DNA of 7,632 nucleotides from Candidatus Atribacteria bacterium 1244-E10-H5-B2 (GTDB taxonomy: Bacteria; Atribacterota; JS1; SB-45; 34-128), in NCBI GenBank assembly GCA_003575245.1, contig NMQN01000794.1, positions 1 to 7,632 of the forward strand, given 5' to 3'. A program made the translations under genes and the position numbers. The notes beneath the pieces were generated by a model. The model did no database searches and was not told the DNA's origin. It was given only the letters and a program-made list of their open reading frames with translations. This document shows positions 1 to 5,481 of this stretch, one piece after another. Numbering within the stretch: the stretch's first letter is position 1; each line of letters opens with the position of its first letter.

Positions 1-420
1 CGAGCTTTCTAATTGTTCTTTCAAAAAAACTGGTAAAGGAATAAAGGTAATAATGACTAATAAAATTCCTACTATTAAAGAGCCTTTAGTTAAACCAAAC
101 AAAGCTCCTCCCAAACCATCGATCCAGGACACAAATAATAAGGAAAATAATTTTTTTAAAAATATTTCAATAATTCTCGCGATTAGATATATTCCCAAAA
201 ATATTAGAGCAAAACCTAATATGTTTGCTATTTCCCTGCTTAGTTGGCTATGTGAACTTATATATTCTCCTACCTCTTTAAACCAAAAAATTGCCAGGAA
301 AATAGCACTGATAACTCCTATTAAATTTATTATTCCTCTGATAATGCCGTGACGTATCCCAATAATCATATTTAATAAGATTATTATCATTATTGATACA
401 TCTATCCAATTTATTGTCAT
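1..420 (-). CDS. CvpA family membrane protein (5' part, runs off the left edge)
   Basis: An open minus-strand frame begins at an ATG at 420-418 and stays open to base 1, giving 140 residues without a stop. AAGGA lies 7 nt before the ATG. The protein is very hydrophobic, with likely membrane segments near residues 5-22, 27-46, 64-85 and 103-128. Family features are the basic glycine-rich turn GIRHGIIRG (residues 21-29) after the first segment and a WIDGLGGALFGLTKG stretch (99-113) before the last; both fit the CvpA/colicin V production family. CvpA proteins sit in the inner membrane. In E. coli the family is linked to colicin V export and envelope homeostasis, but the molecular activity is poorly defined. 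In Bacillus a CvpA-family gene lies between pheT and mutS2, which supports the assignment and predicts what may lie beyond the edge. The opposite strand carries a 99-codon shadow frame with no family resemblance. Confident about family, not about role. Confidence 0.85.
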   Translation of the reverse strand, partial: MTINWIDVSIMIIILLNMIIGIRHGIIRGIINLIGVISAIFLAIFWFKEVGEYISSHSQLSREIANILGFALIFLGIYLIARIIEIFLKKLFSLLFVSWIDGLGGALFGLTKGSLIVGILLVIITFIPLPVFLKEQLESS

Positions 421-435
421 AAATATTTCCTTTTA

Positions 436-477
436 ATTAGTCATTAGTATTAAATACAAGTTGCAAGGTGCAAGCTC
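436..477. repeat. Degenerate heptamer repeat array, six units
   Basis: Six consecutive 7-bp units in one phase. The first two are ATTAGTC and ATTAGTA, the third (TTAAATA) is degenerate, and the last three are CAAGTTG, CAAGGTG and CAAGCTC. The unit sequence changes midway without losing the 7-bp phase. The array lies directly upstream of the CvpA-like gene's ribosome binding site. Seen by eye; no function is inferred. Confidence 0.6.
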
Positions 478-489
478 ATTCAAATACTC

Positions 490-507
490 GGTTAGCAAGT
501 TTACCGG
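490..507. repeat. Shared period-8 repeat motif, copy 1
   Basis: An 18-bp tract beginning GGTTAGCAAG and ending TTTACCGG. It matches a tract at 3246-3263 at 16 of 18 positions, in the same orientation. Internal spacing is about 8 bp (GTTAGCAA then GTTTACCG). Both copies lie in intergenic spacers flanking pheT. Confidence 0.55.
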
Positions 508-567
508 CAAATTGTGTAGTAATATGTGATAGGTAACCTGTTCTTATAAATTCAGAACTATAATTTT

Positions 568-630
568 ATTACTCATTACAAATTACTTATTACTGTTCTC
601 TACCCGCTAAACGCTATACGCTCTACGCTA
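568..630. repeat. Degenerate heptamer repeat array, nine units
   Basis: Nine consecutive 7-bp units in unbroken phase. The first four are ATTACTC, ATTACAA, ATTACTT and ATTACTG. A transition unit (TTCTCTA) follows, then four units sharing a CGCTA or CGCTC core (CCCGCTA, AACGCTA, TACGCTC, TACGCTA). It lies in the pheT to CvpA-like spacer. The switch of unit sequence without loss of phase is the notable feature. Confidence 0.7.
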
Positions 631-664
631 ATAATTTTTCGGCTCCTTGTTTCTTTTTTCTTTC

Positions 665-699
665 CGAGATACGATTCACGAGATACGAGATACGTATTT
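665..699. repeat. Heptamer repeat array (CGAGATA type), five units
   Basis: Five 7-bp units: CGAGATA, CGATTCA, CGAGATA, CGAGATA and CGTATTT. The first 30 bp recur in inverted orientation at 6205-6234 with one mismatch. The array begins about 14 bp beyond the pheT stop codon. No intrinsic terminator was recognised in the 421-713 spacer, so cvpA may be transcribed with pheT. Confidence 0.75.
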
Positions 700-713
700 G
701 CTATATAACTATC

Positions 714-3143
714 TTATTCTCTTATTTTAGCATTAAATTTTGCTATTAGCTTTTCTCTGATTTTTTTATATGTATTTTCCACTTCTTGGTCAATTAAAGT
801 ACGGTCTTCGGCTTGAAAAACCACAGAGTAAGCTAAACTCTTATAACCACCGCCAATTTGTTTTCCTTTAAATACATCAAATAAAGTTACTTTTTTAATC
901 AACTTTCCATCGATAGACTTTATTGTTTTAATAATATCAACCGAAAGTATTTCTTCTTTTACTATCAAGGCCAAATCTCTTTGAACTGAAGGATATTTTG
1001 GCAAAACACAATATTTAATATCTGAGGGAATGTTGGGTAATAAATTTTCAAAATCAATCTCAAACAAATTCACTTTCCCCGGGATACGATAATTGTTTAT
1101 TACTTCCGGATGTATCTCACCAAAAATGCCTACTTCTTCTCCTCCCATAATAATCTTGCCATTCCGTAGAGGATGAAAAGCAGGATGATTACCGTGAACC
1201 ACTTCCCAATTTTCCACTTTTAAACCCTGAAAAATTGTCTCGATTATACCTTTAATATCAAAAATATCTAAAGAAAATGATTTTTCCCAAATATTTCCCC
1301 GACCGGTTTTATTTATTGCTCCGGCTATTATTAATTTCTCTTGAGGCAAGGAATTTGGTTTATCAGGGTAAGGTAAGTATATTCTACCTACTTCAAATAT
1401 TTTAACCAACTCTGCTTGTCGATTAGTATTCCATTTAATAACTTCTAACAAACTTGAAATTAAAGAGGTCCGCATTAAAGAATGGTCTCTGGTCATAGGA
1501 TCTTTAATTTTTATGGCATTCCTTAATTTATGCCCTTCGGGTATTCTTATTTTATCAAATATGTCAGGAGAAATAAAACTATAAGTTATAACTTCATTTA
1601 AACCACAACCGATTAATGTTTCCCTTGCCTGATCAATTACCCTGAATCGGAAATTTTTTCCCTCTTGGGCAATGGTAGTGTTAAAGAGAGTAGGTTTAAT
1701 CTTATCATAACCATAAATACGAGCAATTTCTTCAATTATATCTATTTCTCTTTCCACATCTCCTCTAAAAGAAGGAGGAATTACTTCGATATATTCTCCC
1801 TTATCTTCTACCACTTTAAATTCTAATTTATCTAAAATATTAATAATTTTATTCTTTGTTTTAGATTCATCTTTATCTAAAAGCTGTCCCAATATTCTAT
1901 TTACTCTTTTTATCCTTAAATTTATCTTGCAAGGCTGATATAATTTTTCATTTGTGTCGATTTTCCCCGAGCTTATTTCACCCATAGCAATCCTACTTAT
2001 TAAATCAGCAGCCCGATCCAGGGCGTATATTTGTACTTTTTTATCTATCCCCTTTTCAAACCTGTTTGAAGCCTCGGTTCTTAAGCCAAATTTCGCAGTA
2101 CTTCTTCGATTATTTACTGAATTAAAATAGGCTGATTCTAAAAATATATTTTTAGTGTTTTGATCAATCTCAGAATATTTTCCTCCCATTATTCCGGCAA
2201 GCGCTATAGCCTCTTCTGTATCAGCGATAACCAAACTATTGTAGGGCAACTGTCTTTCTACATCATCTAAAGTACAGATAGTTTCACCCGGTCTGCTTTT
2301 TCGAACTATAATGGTCTTACCCTTAATTAAATCAAGATCAAAGGCATGAAGCGGCTGTCCTGTTTCCATCATTACAAAATTAGTAATATCTACTATGTTG
2401 TTTATTGGCCTAGCTCCTAACAATCTTAACTTCCATTTTAACCATAAGGGCGATTCTTTTATCTTAATATCTTTTATTACTCTTCCGGCATAACGAGGGC
2501 ATAAATCTTCTGCCTCAATTTTCACAGTAATATCTTTTTCAATCCTTTCATCTTTTTCTTTTATCTTTATTTCGGGAGTTTTAAGTTTATTATTGGTAAT
2601 TGCTGCTATTTCTCTGGATATTCCCATTATGCTCATCAAATCAGGACGATTAGAGTGTATTTCAAAATCAAATATGGTGTCATCAAACTTTATTATTTCC
2701 CTTATATCTTCCCCCAAGATAGCATCTTCTTCTAAAATTAATATTCCAGAAGATATCCCCTGTTCAATGCCTAACTCAGAAGCAGAACAGAGCATTCCTG
2801 AAGATAAAACATTTTTAAATTTCTTACTTTTAATAATTCCTATTTGGGGTAACTTTGCTCCATCTAATGCAACTGCTACTTTATCAGAAACCTTCATATT
2901 TTTTGCCCCGCAAATCATTTGAAGTGTTTCCTCTTTTATATCTACCTGACAAACAATTAATTTTTTATTTTCAGGGTGTTGGTTCATGGAAGTTATCTTG
3001 CCCACAACTACTTTTTCTATCTCAGTAGATATATTTTCCATCCTCTCTAAAATTATGCCATTTATAGTCAATCTCTTAGCAAGCTCTTCAGCTGACATAT
3101 CTATATCAACATATTCTTTTAATAAATTATAAGAAACCTGCAT
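714..3143 (-). CDS. pheT: Phenylalanyl-tRNA synthetase beta subunit
   Basis: An 809-residue protein, normal for the long bacterial PheT. PheS and PheT form a cytoplasmic alpha2-beta2 enzyme that charges tRNA-Phe; beta binds tRNA and edits mischarged Tyr-tRNA-Phe. The N-terminus reads MQVSYNLLKEYVDIDMS, the family signature. Next come an EMAP-like tRNA-binding domain (about 41-150), a B3/B4 editing domain (about 213-385) with INNIVDITNFVMMETGQPLHAFD (244-269, split here only by its length) and RTEASNRFEKGID (355-367), a B5 domain (about 405-473), a catalytic-like core (about 480-690) and a C-terminal FDX-ACB anticodon-binding domain (about 714-807, with YPSVQRDLALIV). His266 and Thr356 look like counterparts of known editing-site residues, by eye. 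The start is an ATG preceded by GGGAGGG 7 nt upstream. It lies 200 nt downstream of pheS, unusually far, with repeats in the gap. No truncation is seen. Confidence 0.98.
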   Translation of the reverse strand: MQVSYNLLKEYVDIDMSAEELAKRLTINGIILERMENISTEIEKVVVGKITSMNQHPENKKLIVCQVDIKEETLQMICGAKNMKVSDKVAVALDGAKLPQIGIIKSKKFKNVLSSGMLCSASELGIEQGISSGILILEEDAILGEDIREIIKFDDTIFDFEIHSNRPDLMSIMGISREIAAITNNKLKTPEIKIKEKDERIEKDITVKIEAEDLCPRYAGRVIKDIKIKESPLWLKWKLRLLGARPINNIVDITNFVMMETGQPLHAFDLDLIKGKTIIVRKSRPGETICTLDDVERQLPYNSLVIADTEEAIALAGIMGGKYSEIDQNTKNIFLESAYFNSVNNRRSTAKFGLRTEASNRFEKGIDKKVQIYALDRAADLISRIAMGEISSGKIDTNEKLYQPCKINLRIKRVNRILGQLLDKDESKTKNKIINILDKLEFKVVEDKGEYIEVIPPSFRGDVEREIDIIEEIARIYGYDKIKPTLFNTTIAQEGKNFRFRVIDQARETLIGCGLNEVITYSFISPDIFDKIRIPEGHKLRNAIKIKDPMTRDHSLMRTSLISSLLEVIKWNTNRQAELVKIFEVGRIYLPYPDKPNSLPQEKLIIAGAINKTGRGNIWEKSFSLDIFDIKGIIETIFQGLKVENWEVVHGNHPAFHPLRNGKIIMGGEEVGIFGEIHPEVINNYRIPGKVNLFEIDFENLLPNIPSDIKYCVLPKYPSVQRDLALIVKEEILSVDIIKTIKSIDGKLIKKVTLFDVFKGKQIGGGYKSLAYSVVFQAEDRTLIDQEVENTYKKIREKLIAKFNAKIRE

Positions 3144-3165
3144 TTTTTCTCCCTCCCTGTCTCAT

Positions 3166-3200
3166 CGTATTGCGTATCGCGTATTGTGTATCGCGCTTAT
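3166..3200. repeat. Heptamer repeat array (CGTATTG/CGTATCG type), five units
   Basis: Units in register are CGTATTG, CGTATCG, CGTATTG, TGTATCG and the degenerate CGCTTAT. The array lies in the pheS-pheT spacer, about 9 bp from the pheT ribosome binding site, so it should be transcribed as part of the pheST message. Confidence 0.7.
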
Positions 3201-3240
3201 TTTAAAGCATATAGTACACAGCGTTCAGCACGAGAATAGT

Positions 3241-3270
3241 TAGCTGGTTAGCCAGTTTACCAGTTCCTGG
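3241..3270. repeat. Shared period-8 repeat motif, copy 2
   Basis: A tract with 8-bp spacing: TTAGCTGG (starting at 3240), TTAGCCAG, TTTACCAG, then the shortened TTCCTGG. Bases 3246-3263 match 490-507 at 16 of 18 positions. The tract includes a small inverted repeat, CTGG-TTAG-CCAG (3244-3255). It lies in the pheS-pheT spacer. Confidence 0.55.
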
Positions 3271-3302
3271 TTAAAGAATTAATACTAAATCATCAACCCC
3301 TA

Positions 3303-3344
3303 ACTAACGTGTTGCTACTATATACTAACGACTAACGACTAATT
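3303..3344. repeat. Heptamer repeat array (ACTAACG type) running into the pheS stop codon
   Basis: ACTAACG occurs at 3303-3309, 3324-3330 and 3331-3337, with ACTAATT at 3338-3344. All are in the same 7-bp phase; the two units between the first and second copies (TGTTGCT and ACTATAT) are degenerate. The last unit overlaps one base of the pheS stop codon (3344-3346). Confidence 0.6.
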
Positions 3345-4363
3345 TAAAATTGTTTTAAAAATCTTAAATCGTTTTCAAAAAATAATCGTATATCATCTAT
3401 ACCATATTTCAGCATGGCAATTCTTTCTGCACCCATTCCAAAGGCAAAGCCTGAATGCTCTTCTGGATCATAACCGACCATCTCTAAAACTTTCGGATGT
3501 ACTACTCCTGCTCCCATAATCTCTAACCAACCGACGTAACCACAAGATTTACATCCTTTACCTCCACACAATAAACAAGATACATCCACTTCAGCCCCAG
3601 GTTCAACGAATGGAAAATATCCCGGTCTAAATCTTACTTTCCTATCCTCACCAAACATCCTGTGCACAAAAATCGTTAAGATTCCTTTTAAATCACCAAA
3701 GGTGATGTCTTTATCCACTGCCAGGCCCTCTATCTGATGAAACATGGGGGAATGAGTACTGTCAGTGGCATCGCGTCTATAACATTTTCCCGTAGCAATA
3801 ATTCTAACCGGTGGTTTCTGATTTTCCATCGTACGGATTTGTACAGGAGAAGTCTGGGGACGGAGGAGAATATCTTTGGTAATATAAAAAGAATCCTGGT
3901 CATCTCTGGCAGGATGGTCTTTGGAGATATTAAGTGCTTCAAAGTTATAATAATCTAATTCTACTTCCGGGCCTTCTTCTATCTTAAATCCTAAACTTAA
4001 AAATATTTCCTCAATCTCTCTTAAAACCAAATTAATGGGATGAGTAGTTCCTCTATTTAATTTTCTCCCCGGAAGAGTGATGTCAATACTTTCTCCCTGT
4101 AATTTTTTTTCTTTCTCCAGTTTTTCAACCTCTACCTCTTTTGTCTCGAGCAACTCTTCAATCTCTCTTTTAGTTTGGTTCAATAACTGCCCAGCTTTTG
4201 GCCTTTCCTCTGGAGAAAAATTTCCCAACTTTCTCAACAGGAGGGTCACTTTCCCTTTTCTACCTAAATATTCTACTCTTAATTTCTCAATACACTTTAA
4301 ATCCTTAACAGTGTTTAGTTTCAAAACAATTTCTTTTTTAATCTCTTTTATCTTATTTTCCAA
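3344..4363 (-). CDS. pheS: Phenylalanyl-tRNA synthetase alpha subunit
   Basis: A 339-residue protein of normal length, the catalytic class II subunit of PheRS that activates phenylalanine with ATP. An N-terminal coiled-coil arm (about 1-90) precedes the catalytic domain. THPIN (107-111) opens the domain; [12 protein letters not shown] (168-179) and [20 protein letters not shown] (195-214) form the substrate and motif 2 region; [21 protein letters not shown] (306-326, listed for position) is motif 3. Four cysteines (263, 266, 271, 274) form a CxxC-x4-CxxC knuckle before [13 protein letters not shown], as in a subset of bacterial PheS proteins. The start codon is TTG at 4363-4361. No ATG or GTG gives a full arm, and a strong AAGGAGGG lies 7 nt upstream. 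Expression should depend on the T-box leader directly upstream. The next gene, pheT, is the partner subunit. Confidence 0.98.
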   Translation of the reverse strand: MENKIKEIKKEIVLKLNTVKDLKCIEKLRVEYLGRKGKVTLLLRKLGNFSPEERPKAGQLLNQTKREIEELLETKEVEVEKLEKEKKLQGESIDITLPGRKLNRGTTHPINLVLREIEEIFLSLGFKIEEGPEVELDYYNFEALNISKDHPARDDQDSFYITKDILLRPQTSPVQIRTMENQKPPVRIIATGKCYRRDATDSTHSPMFHQIEGLAVDKDITFGDLKGILTIFVHRMFGEDRKVRFRPGYFPFVEPGAEVDVSCLLCGGKGCKSCGYVGWLEIMGAGVVHPKVLEMVGYDPEEHSGFAFGMGAERIAMLKYGIDDIRLFFENDLRFLKQF

Positions 4364-4370
4364 TAGTATA

Positions 4371-4378
4371 CCCTCCTT
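4371..4378 (-). promoter_or_regulatory. Ribosome binding site fixing the pheS TTG start
   Basis: AAGGAGGG on the minus strand, 7 nt before TTG (4363-4361). It is a near-perfect anti-16S match and lies just beyond the T-box terminator, so it is present only on read-through transcripts. Confidence 0.85.
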
Positions 4379-4395
4379 ATCATTAATGGTCCCGA

Positions 4396-4457
4396 TAAAA
4401 TAAAAAAGGTTTATAATTTTCTTCGCCTTGCAAAGGGACGAAAATTATAAACCTTTT
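4396..4457 (-). terminator. Intrinsic terminator of the pheS T-box leader
   Basis: The two arms, 4441-4457 and 4404-4420, are perfectly complementary over 17 bp (AAAAGGTTTATAATTTT against its complement), with one more C-G pair inside. The loop contains a nested CCTT-GCA-AAGG hairpin (4426-4436). The 3' arm runs into a U-rich tract (TTTTTTATTTT on the minus strand). The terminator starts 1 nt past the T-box sequence and competes with the antiterminator for the CCCTT stretch in its loop. Confidence 0.95.
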
Positions 4458-4643
4458 CCGCGGTACCACCCTTCTTGATCTACTTTCTATTAAGTAAATC
4501 CGTACTTTCCTCCTTATAACAGTGGAGTACTGGCAAAACTTACTTTTTAAAATTTCAGTCTGCAGTTCTAAAGTGAATTTCAGTTATTGCCTAACTAGAC
4601 TAAATATCAAGTTAGTTATAACCTACTTATCTTTATTATAACT
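4396..4643 (-). promoter_or_regulatory. T-box riboswitch leader for pheS-pheT, UUC (Phe) specifier
   Basis: The T-box sequence AAGGGTGGTACCGCG lies at 4473-4459 and should pair with the CCA end of uncharged tRNA-Phe through its UGGU bulge. The antiterminator would pair its AAGGG with CCCTT (4437-4433); an intrinsic terminator is the alternative. A hand-folded Stem I has a lower stem TAAAG (4635-4631) with CTTTA (4573-4569), flanked by AGTT and AACT, and an apical stem GTTAT with ATAAC and CTAAC with GTTAG. Between them is a specifier loop with AGTA (4627-4624) on one side and GAA-A-TTC-A on the other, giving UUC at 4577-4575. A Stem III-like hairpin spans about 4545-4492 (AAGTAA with TTACTT, GTACT with AGTAC). 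Phe specificity matches the downstream genes. The T-box and terminator are certain; the Stem I fold is by hand. Confidence 0.95.
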
Positions 4644-4664
4644 TTTAACAAAAAATATTGTACA
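4635..4664 (-). promoter_or_regulatory. Candidate promoter region for the pheST T-box leader (uncertain)
   Basis: TATAAT (4640-4635) is a perfect -10 hexamer, with TGTACA (4664-4659) as a weak -35 at 18 nt. This promoter would start transcription near 4628, removing the lower half of the T-box specifier stem. Another -10, TACAAT (4662-4657), would keep that stem but has no good -35. No firm terminator separates rplT from the leader, so read-through from infC-rpmI-rplT is also possible. Confidence 0.35.
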
Positions 4665-4689
4665 GATATTAATGCGTATAAAAATAAAC

Positions 4690-5046
4690 TTAATTTAAGC
4701 CTTCTTTAGCAACTTTCACTACACTAATAAATGCTTCATGATTTTTTACTGCTAATTCAGCTAATATTTTTCGATTGATTTCTACCCCTGCAACCTTTAA
4801 ACCTCTTATAAACTTATTATAAGGTATTCCTTCATTTCTGGCGGCAATACCAATTCTGGTTATCCACAAACTTCTAAAATCTCTTTTTCTCGCTCTTCTA
4901 TCTCTATAGGCATAAGAAAGTGCCTTCATCATAGCTTCATGAGCAGTACGATAAAGTTTACTTTTTGCCCCCCAATATCCTTTAGTTAATTTTAGTACTT
5001 TTTTTCTTCTTCTTCTTGAGGCAACACTATTTGTCGCTCTTGGCAT
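4690..5046 (-). CDS. rplT: 50S ribosomal protein L20
   Basis: A 118-residue, strongly basic protein that binds 23S rRNA early in 50S assembly and represses its own operon in several bacteria. The N-terminus MPRATNSVASRRRRKK is followed by KGYWGAKSKLYRTA (22-35), YAYRDRRARKRDFRSLWI (45-62) and GLKVAGVEINRKILAELAV (82-100), covering the whole L20 fold. The start is ATG at 5046-5044, not the in-frame GTG 9 nt upstream. The GTG overlaps the AAGGAG ribosome binding site (5060-5055), which sits a proper 8 nt from the ATG, and the family begins with MPR. It follows rpmI after an unusually long 204-nt gap of palindromic repeats. The ATNSVAS N-terminus differs from the usual Bacillus or E. coli form and resembles L20 of other phyla. 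Confidence 0.98.
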   Translation of the reverse strand: MPRATNSVASRRRRKKVLKLTKGYWGAKSKLYRTAHEAMMKALSYAYRDRRARKRDFRSLWITRIGIAARNEGIPYNKFIRGLKVAGVEINRKILAELAVKNHEAFISVVKVAKEGLN

Positions 5047-5054
5047 CCTATTCA

Positions 5055-5060
5055 CTCCTT
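5055..5060 (-). promoter_or_regulatory. Ribosome binding site deciding the rplT start
   Basis: AAGGAG on the minus strand, 8 nt before the ATG at 5046-5044. An in-frame GTG (5055-5053) overlaps its last base and so cannot be the start served by it. Confidence 0.8.
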
Positions 5061-5092
5061 ATCTTTTCTATATCCGAATTATTTTTCTATAT

Positions 5093-5139
5093 GTCATTCC
5101 CGTACCCACTTTCGTGAGTGTAAACTGCAGCGGTAATCT
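5093..5139. repeat. Imperfect palindromic (REP/MITE-like) element with GAAA-loop hairpin
   Basis: The ends ATTCCCG (5096-5102) and CGGTAAT (5131-5137) are inverted repeats at 6 of 7 positions. Inside, on the transcribed minus strand, ACTCAC-GAAA-GTGGGT (5119-5104) forms a 6-bp stem with one G-U pair and a GNRA tetraloop. It lies in the rpmI-rplT gap and looks like a degraded dispersed palindromic element. Confidence 0.55.
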
Positions 5140-5166
5140 ATTCTTCTTTTATCTTCTGGTTTCTTT

Positions 5167-5186
5167 GGGCACGATGCATCGTGCCC
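5167..5186. repeat. Perfect 20-bp palindrome
   Basis: GGGCACGATGCATCGTGCCC is fully self-complementary, and GC-rich against an AT-rich background. It stands between two other palindromic remnants in the rpmI-rplT gap. It could be a REP-type dispersed element or a DNA-binding site. It lacks a U-tract on the minus strand, so a terminator is unlikely. Confidence 0.75.
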
Positions 5187-5193
5187 CTAATCA

Positions 5194-5221
5194 TGGATCC
5201 CGCATTAAGTGCGAAATGCCA
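5194..5221. repeat. Degraded palindromic element (ATCCCGCA-TTAAG-TGCGAAAT)
   Basis: Arms ATCCCGCA (5197-5204) and TGCGAAAT (5210-5217) pair at 6 of 8 positions around TTAAG, including a perfect CGCA/TGCG core. Two G-to-A changes account for the mismatches, so it looks like a decayed copy of a once-perfect element. Confidence 0.5.
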
Positions 5222-5232
5222 AAAATAACGTT

Positions 5233-5254
5233 TTAATATTTTTAAAAATATTAA
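5233..5254. repeat. 22-bp perfect AT-only palindrome over the rpmI stop codon
   Basis: The arms TTAATATTTTT and AAAAATATTAA are perfectly complementary and centred between 5243 and 5244. The right arm covers the rpmI stop codon (5253-5251). In RNA this would be a weak A-U hairpin. It could aid 3' end formation or simply reflect base composition. Confidence 0.6.
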
Positions 5255-5448
5255 GAATACGGTAACAATACTTTAACCTTTTTTACCTCAGCGCTACTAA
5301 CCGTAGTACCTTTCCTTAGATTTCTCTTGCGTTTTGCAGTCTTTTTAGTCAAAATATGACTTTTATAAGCCTTTGACCTTATTATTATACCTGAACTGCT
5401 TACCTTAAATCTTTTTGCTGAACTCTTATGCGTCTTCATTTTGGGCAT
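5251..5448 (-). CDS. rpmI: 50S ribosomal protein L35
   Basis: A 65-residue basic protein of the large ribosomal subunit, at the usual length of the family. The N-terminus [20 protein letters not shown] is the standard L35 signature (listed as one 20-residue stretch). A middle K/R-rich tract ([13 protein letters not shown], 35-47) and the ending VKVLLPYS (58-65) fit the family. ATG at 5448-5446 is preceded by AGAGG about 9-10 nt upstream. It starts 33 nt after infC, the canonical infC-rpmI-rplT operon spacing, and is probably translated from the same message. The stop codon lies inside an AT palindrome. Confidence 0.97.
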   Translation of the reverse strand: MPKMKTHKSSAKRFKVSSSGIIIRSKAYKSHILTKKTAKRKRNLRKGTTVSSAEVKKVKVLLPYS

Positions 5449-5481
5449 ATGTGTTTAACCTCTTTTCTAGTAATGTTTTTA

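Noticed and set aside
53..352. Plus-strand open frame of 99 codons
   Set aside because: It lies opposite the CvpA-like gene, which has a ribosome binding site and family motifs; the plus-strand product has no recognisable features.
436..699. CRISPR-like array in the pheT-cvpA spacer
   Set aside because: The units are 7 bp, contiguous and degenerate, with no unique spacers and no cas genes; they are short tandem repeats.
2593..2922. Plus-strand open frame of 109 codons inside pheT
   Set aside because: Shadow of the pheT coding frame; no ribosome binding site or family signal.
3730..4403. Further frames on both strands over pheS (3730-3942, 3737-3958, 4077-4403)
   Set aside because: All overlap clearly conserved PheS coding sequence and have compositions expected from shadow frames.
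4660..4700. Intrinsic terminator after rplT (CTTAA/TTAAG followed by TTTATTTTT)
   Set aside because: The stem is at most 4-5 A-T-rich pairs with almost no loop and overlaps the stop codon; too weak to call.
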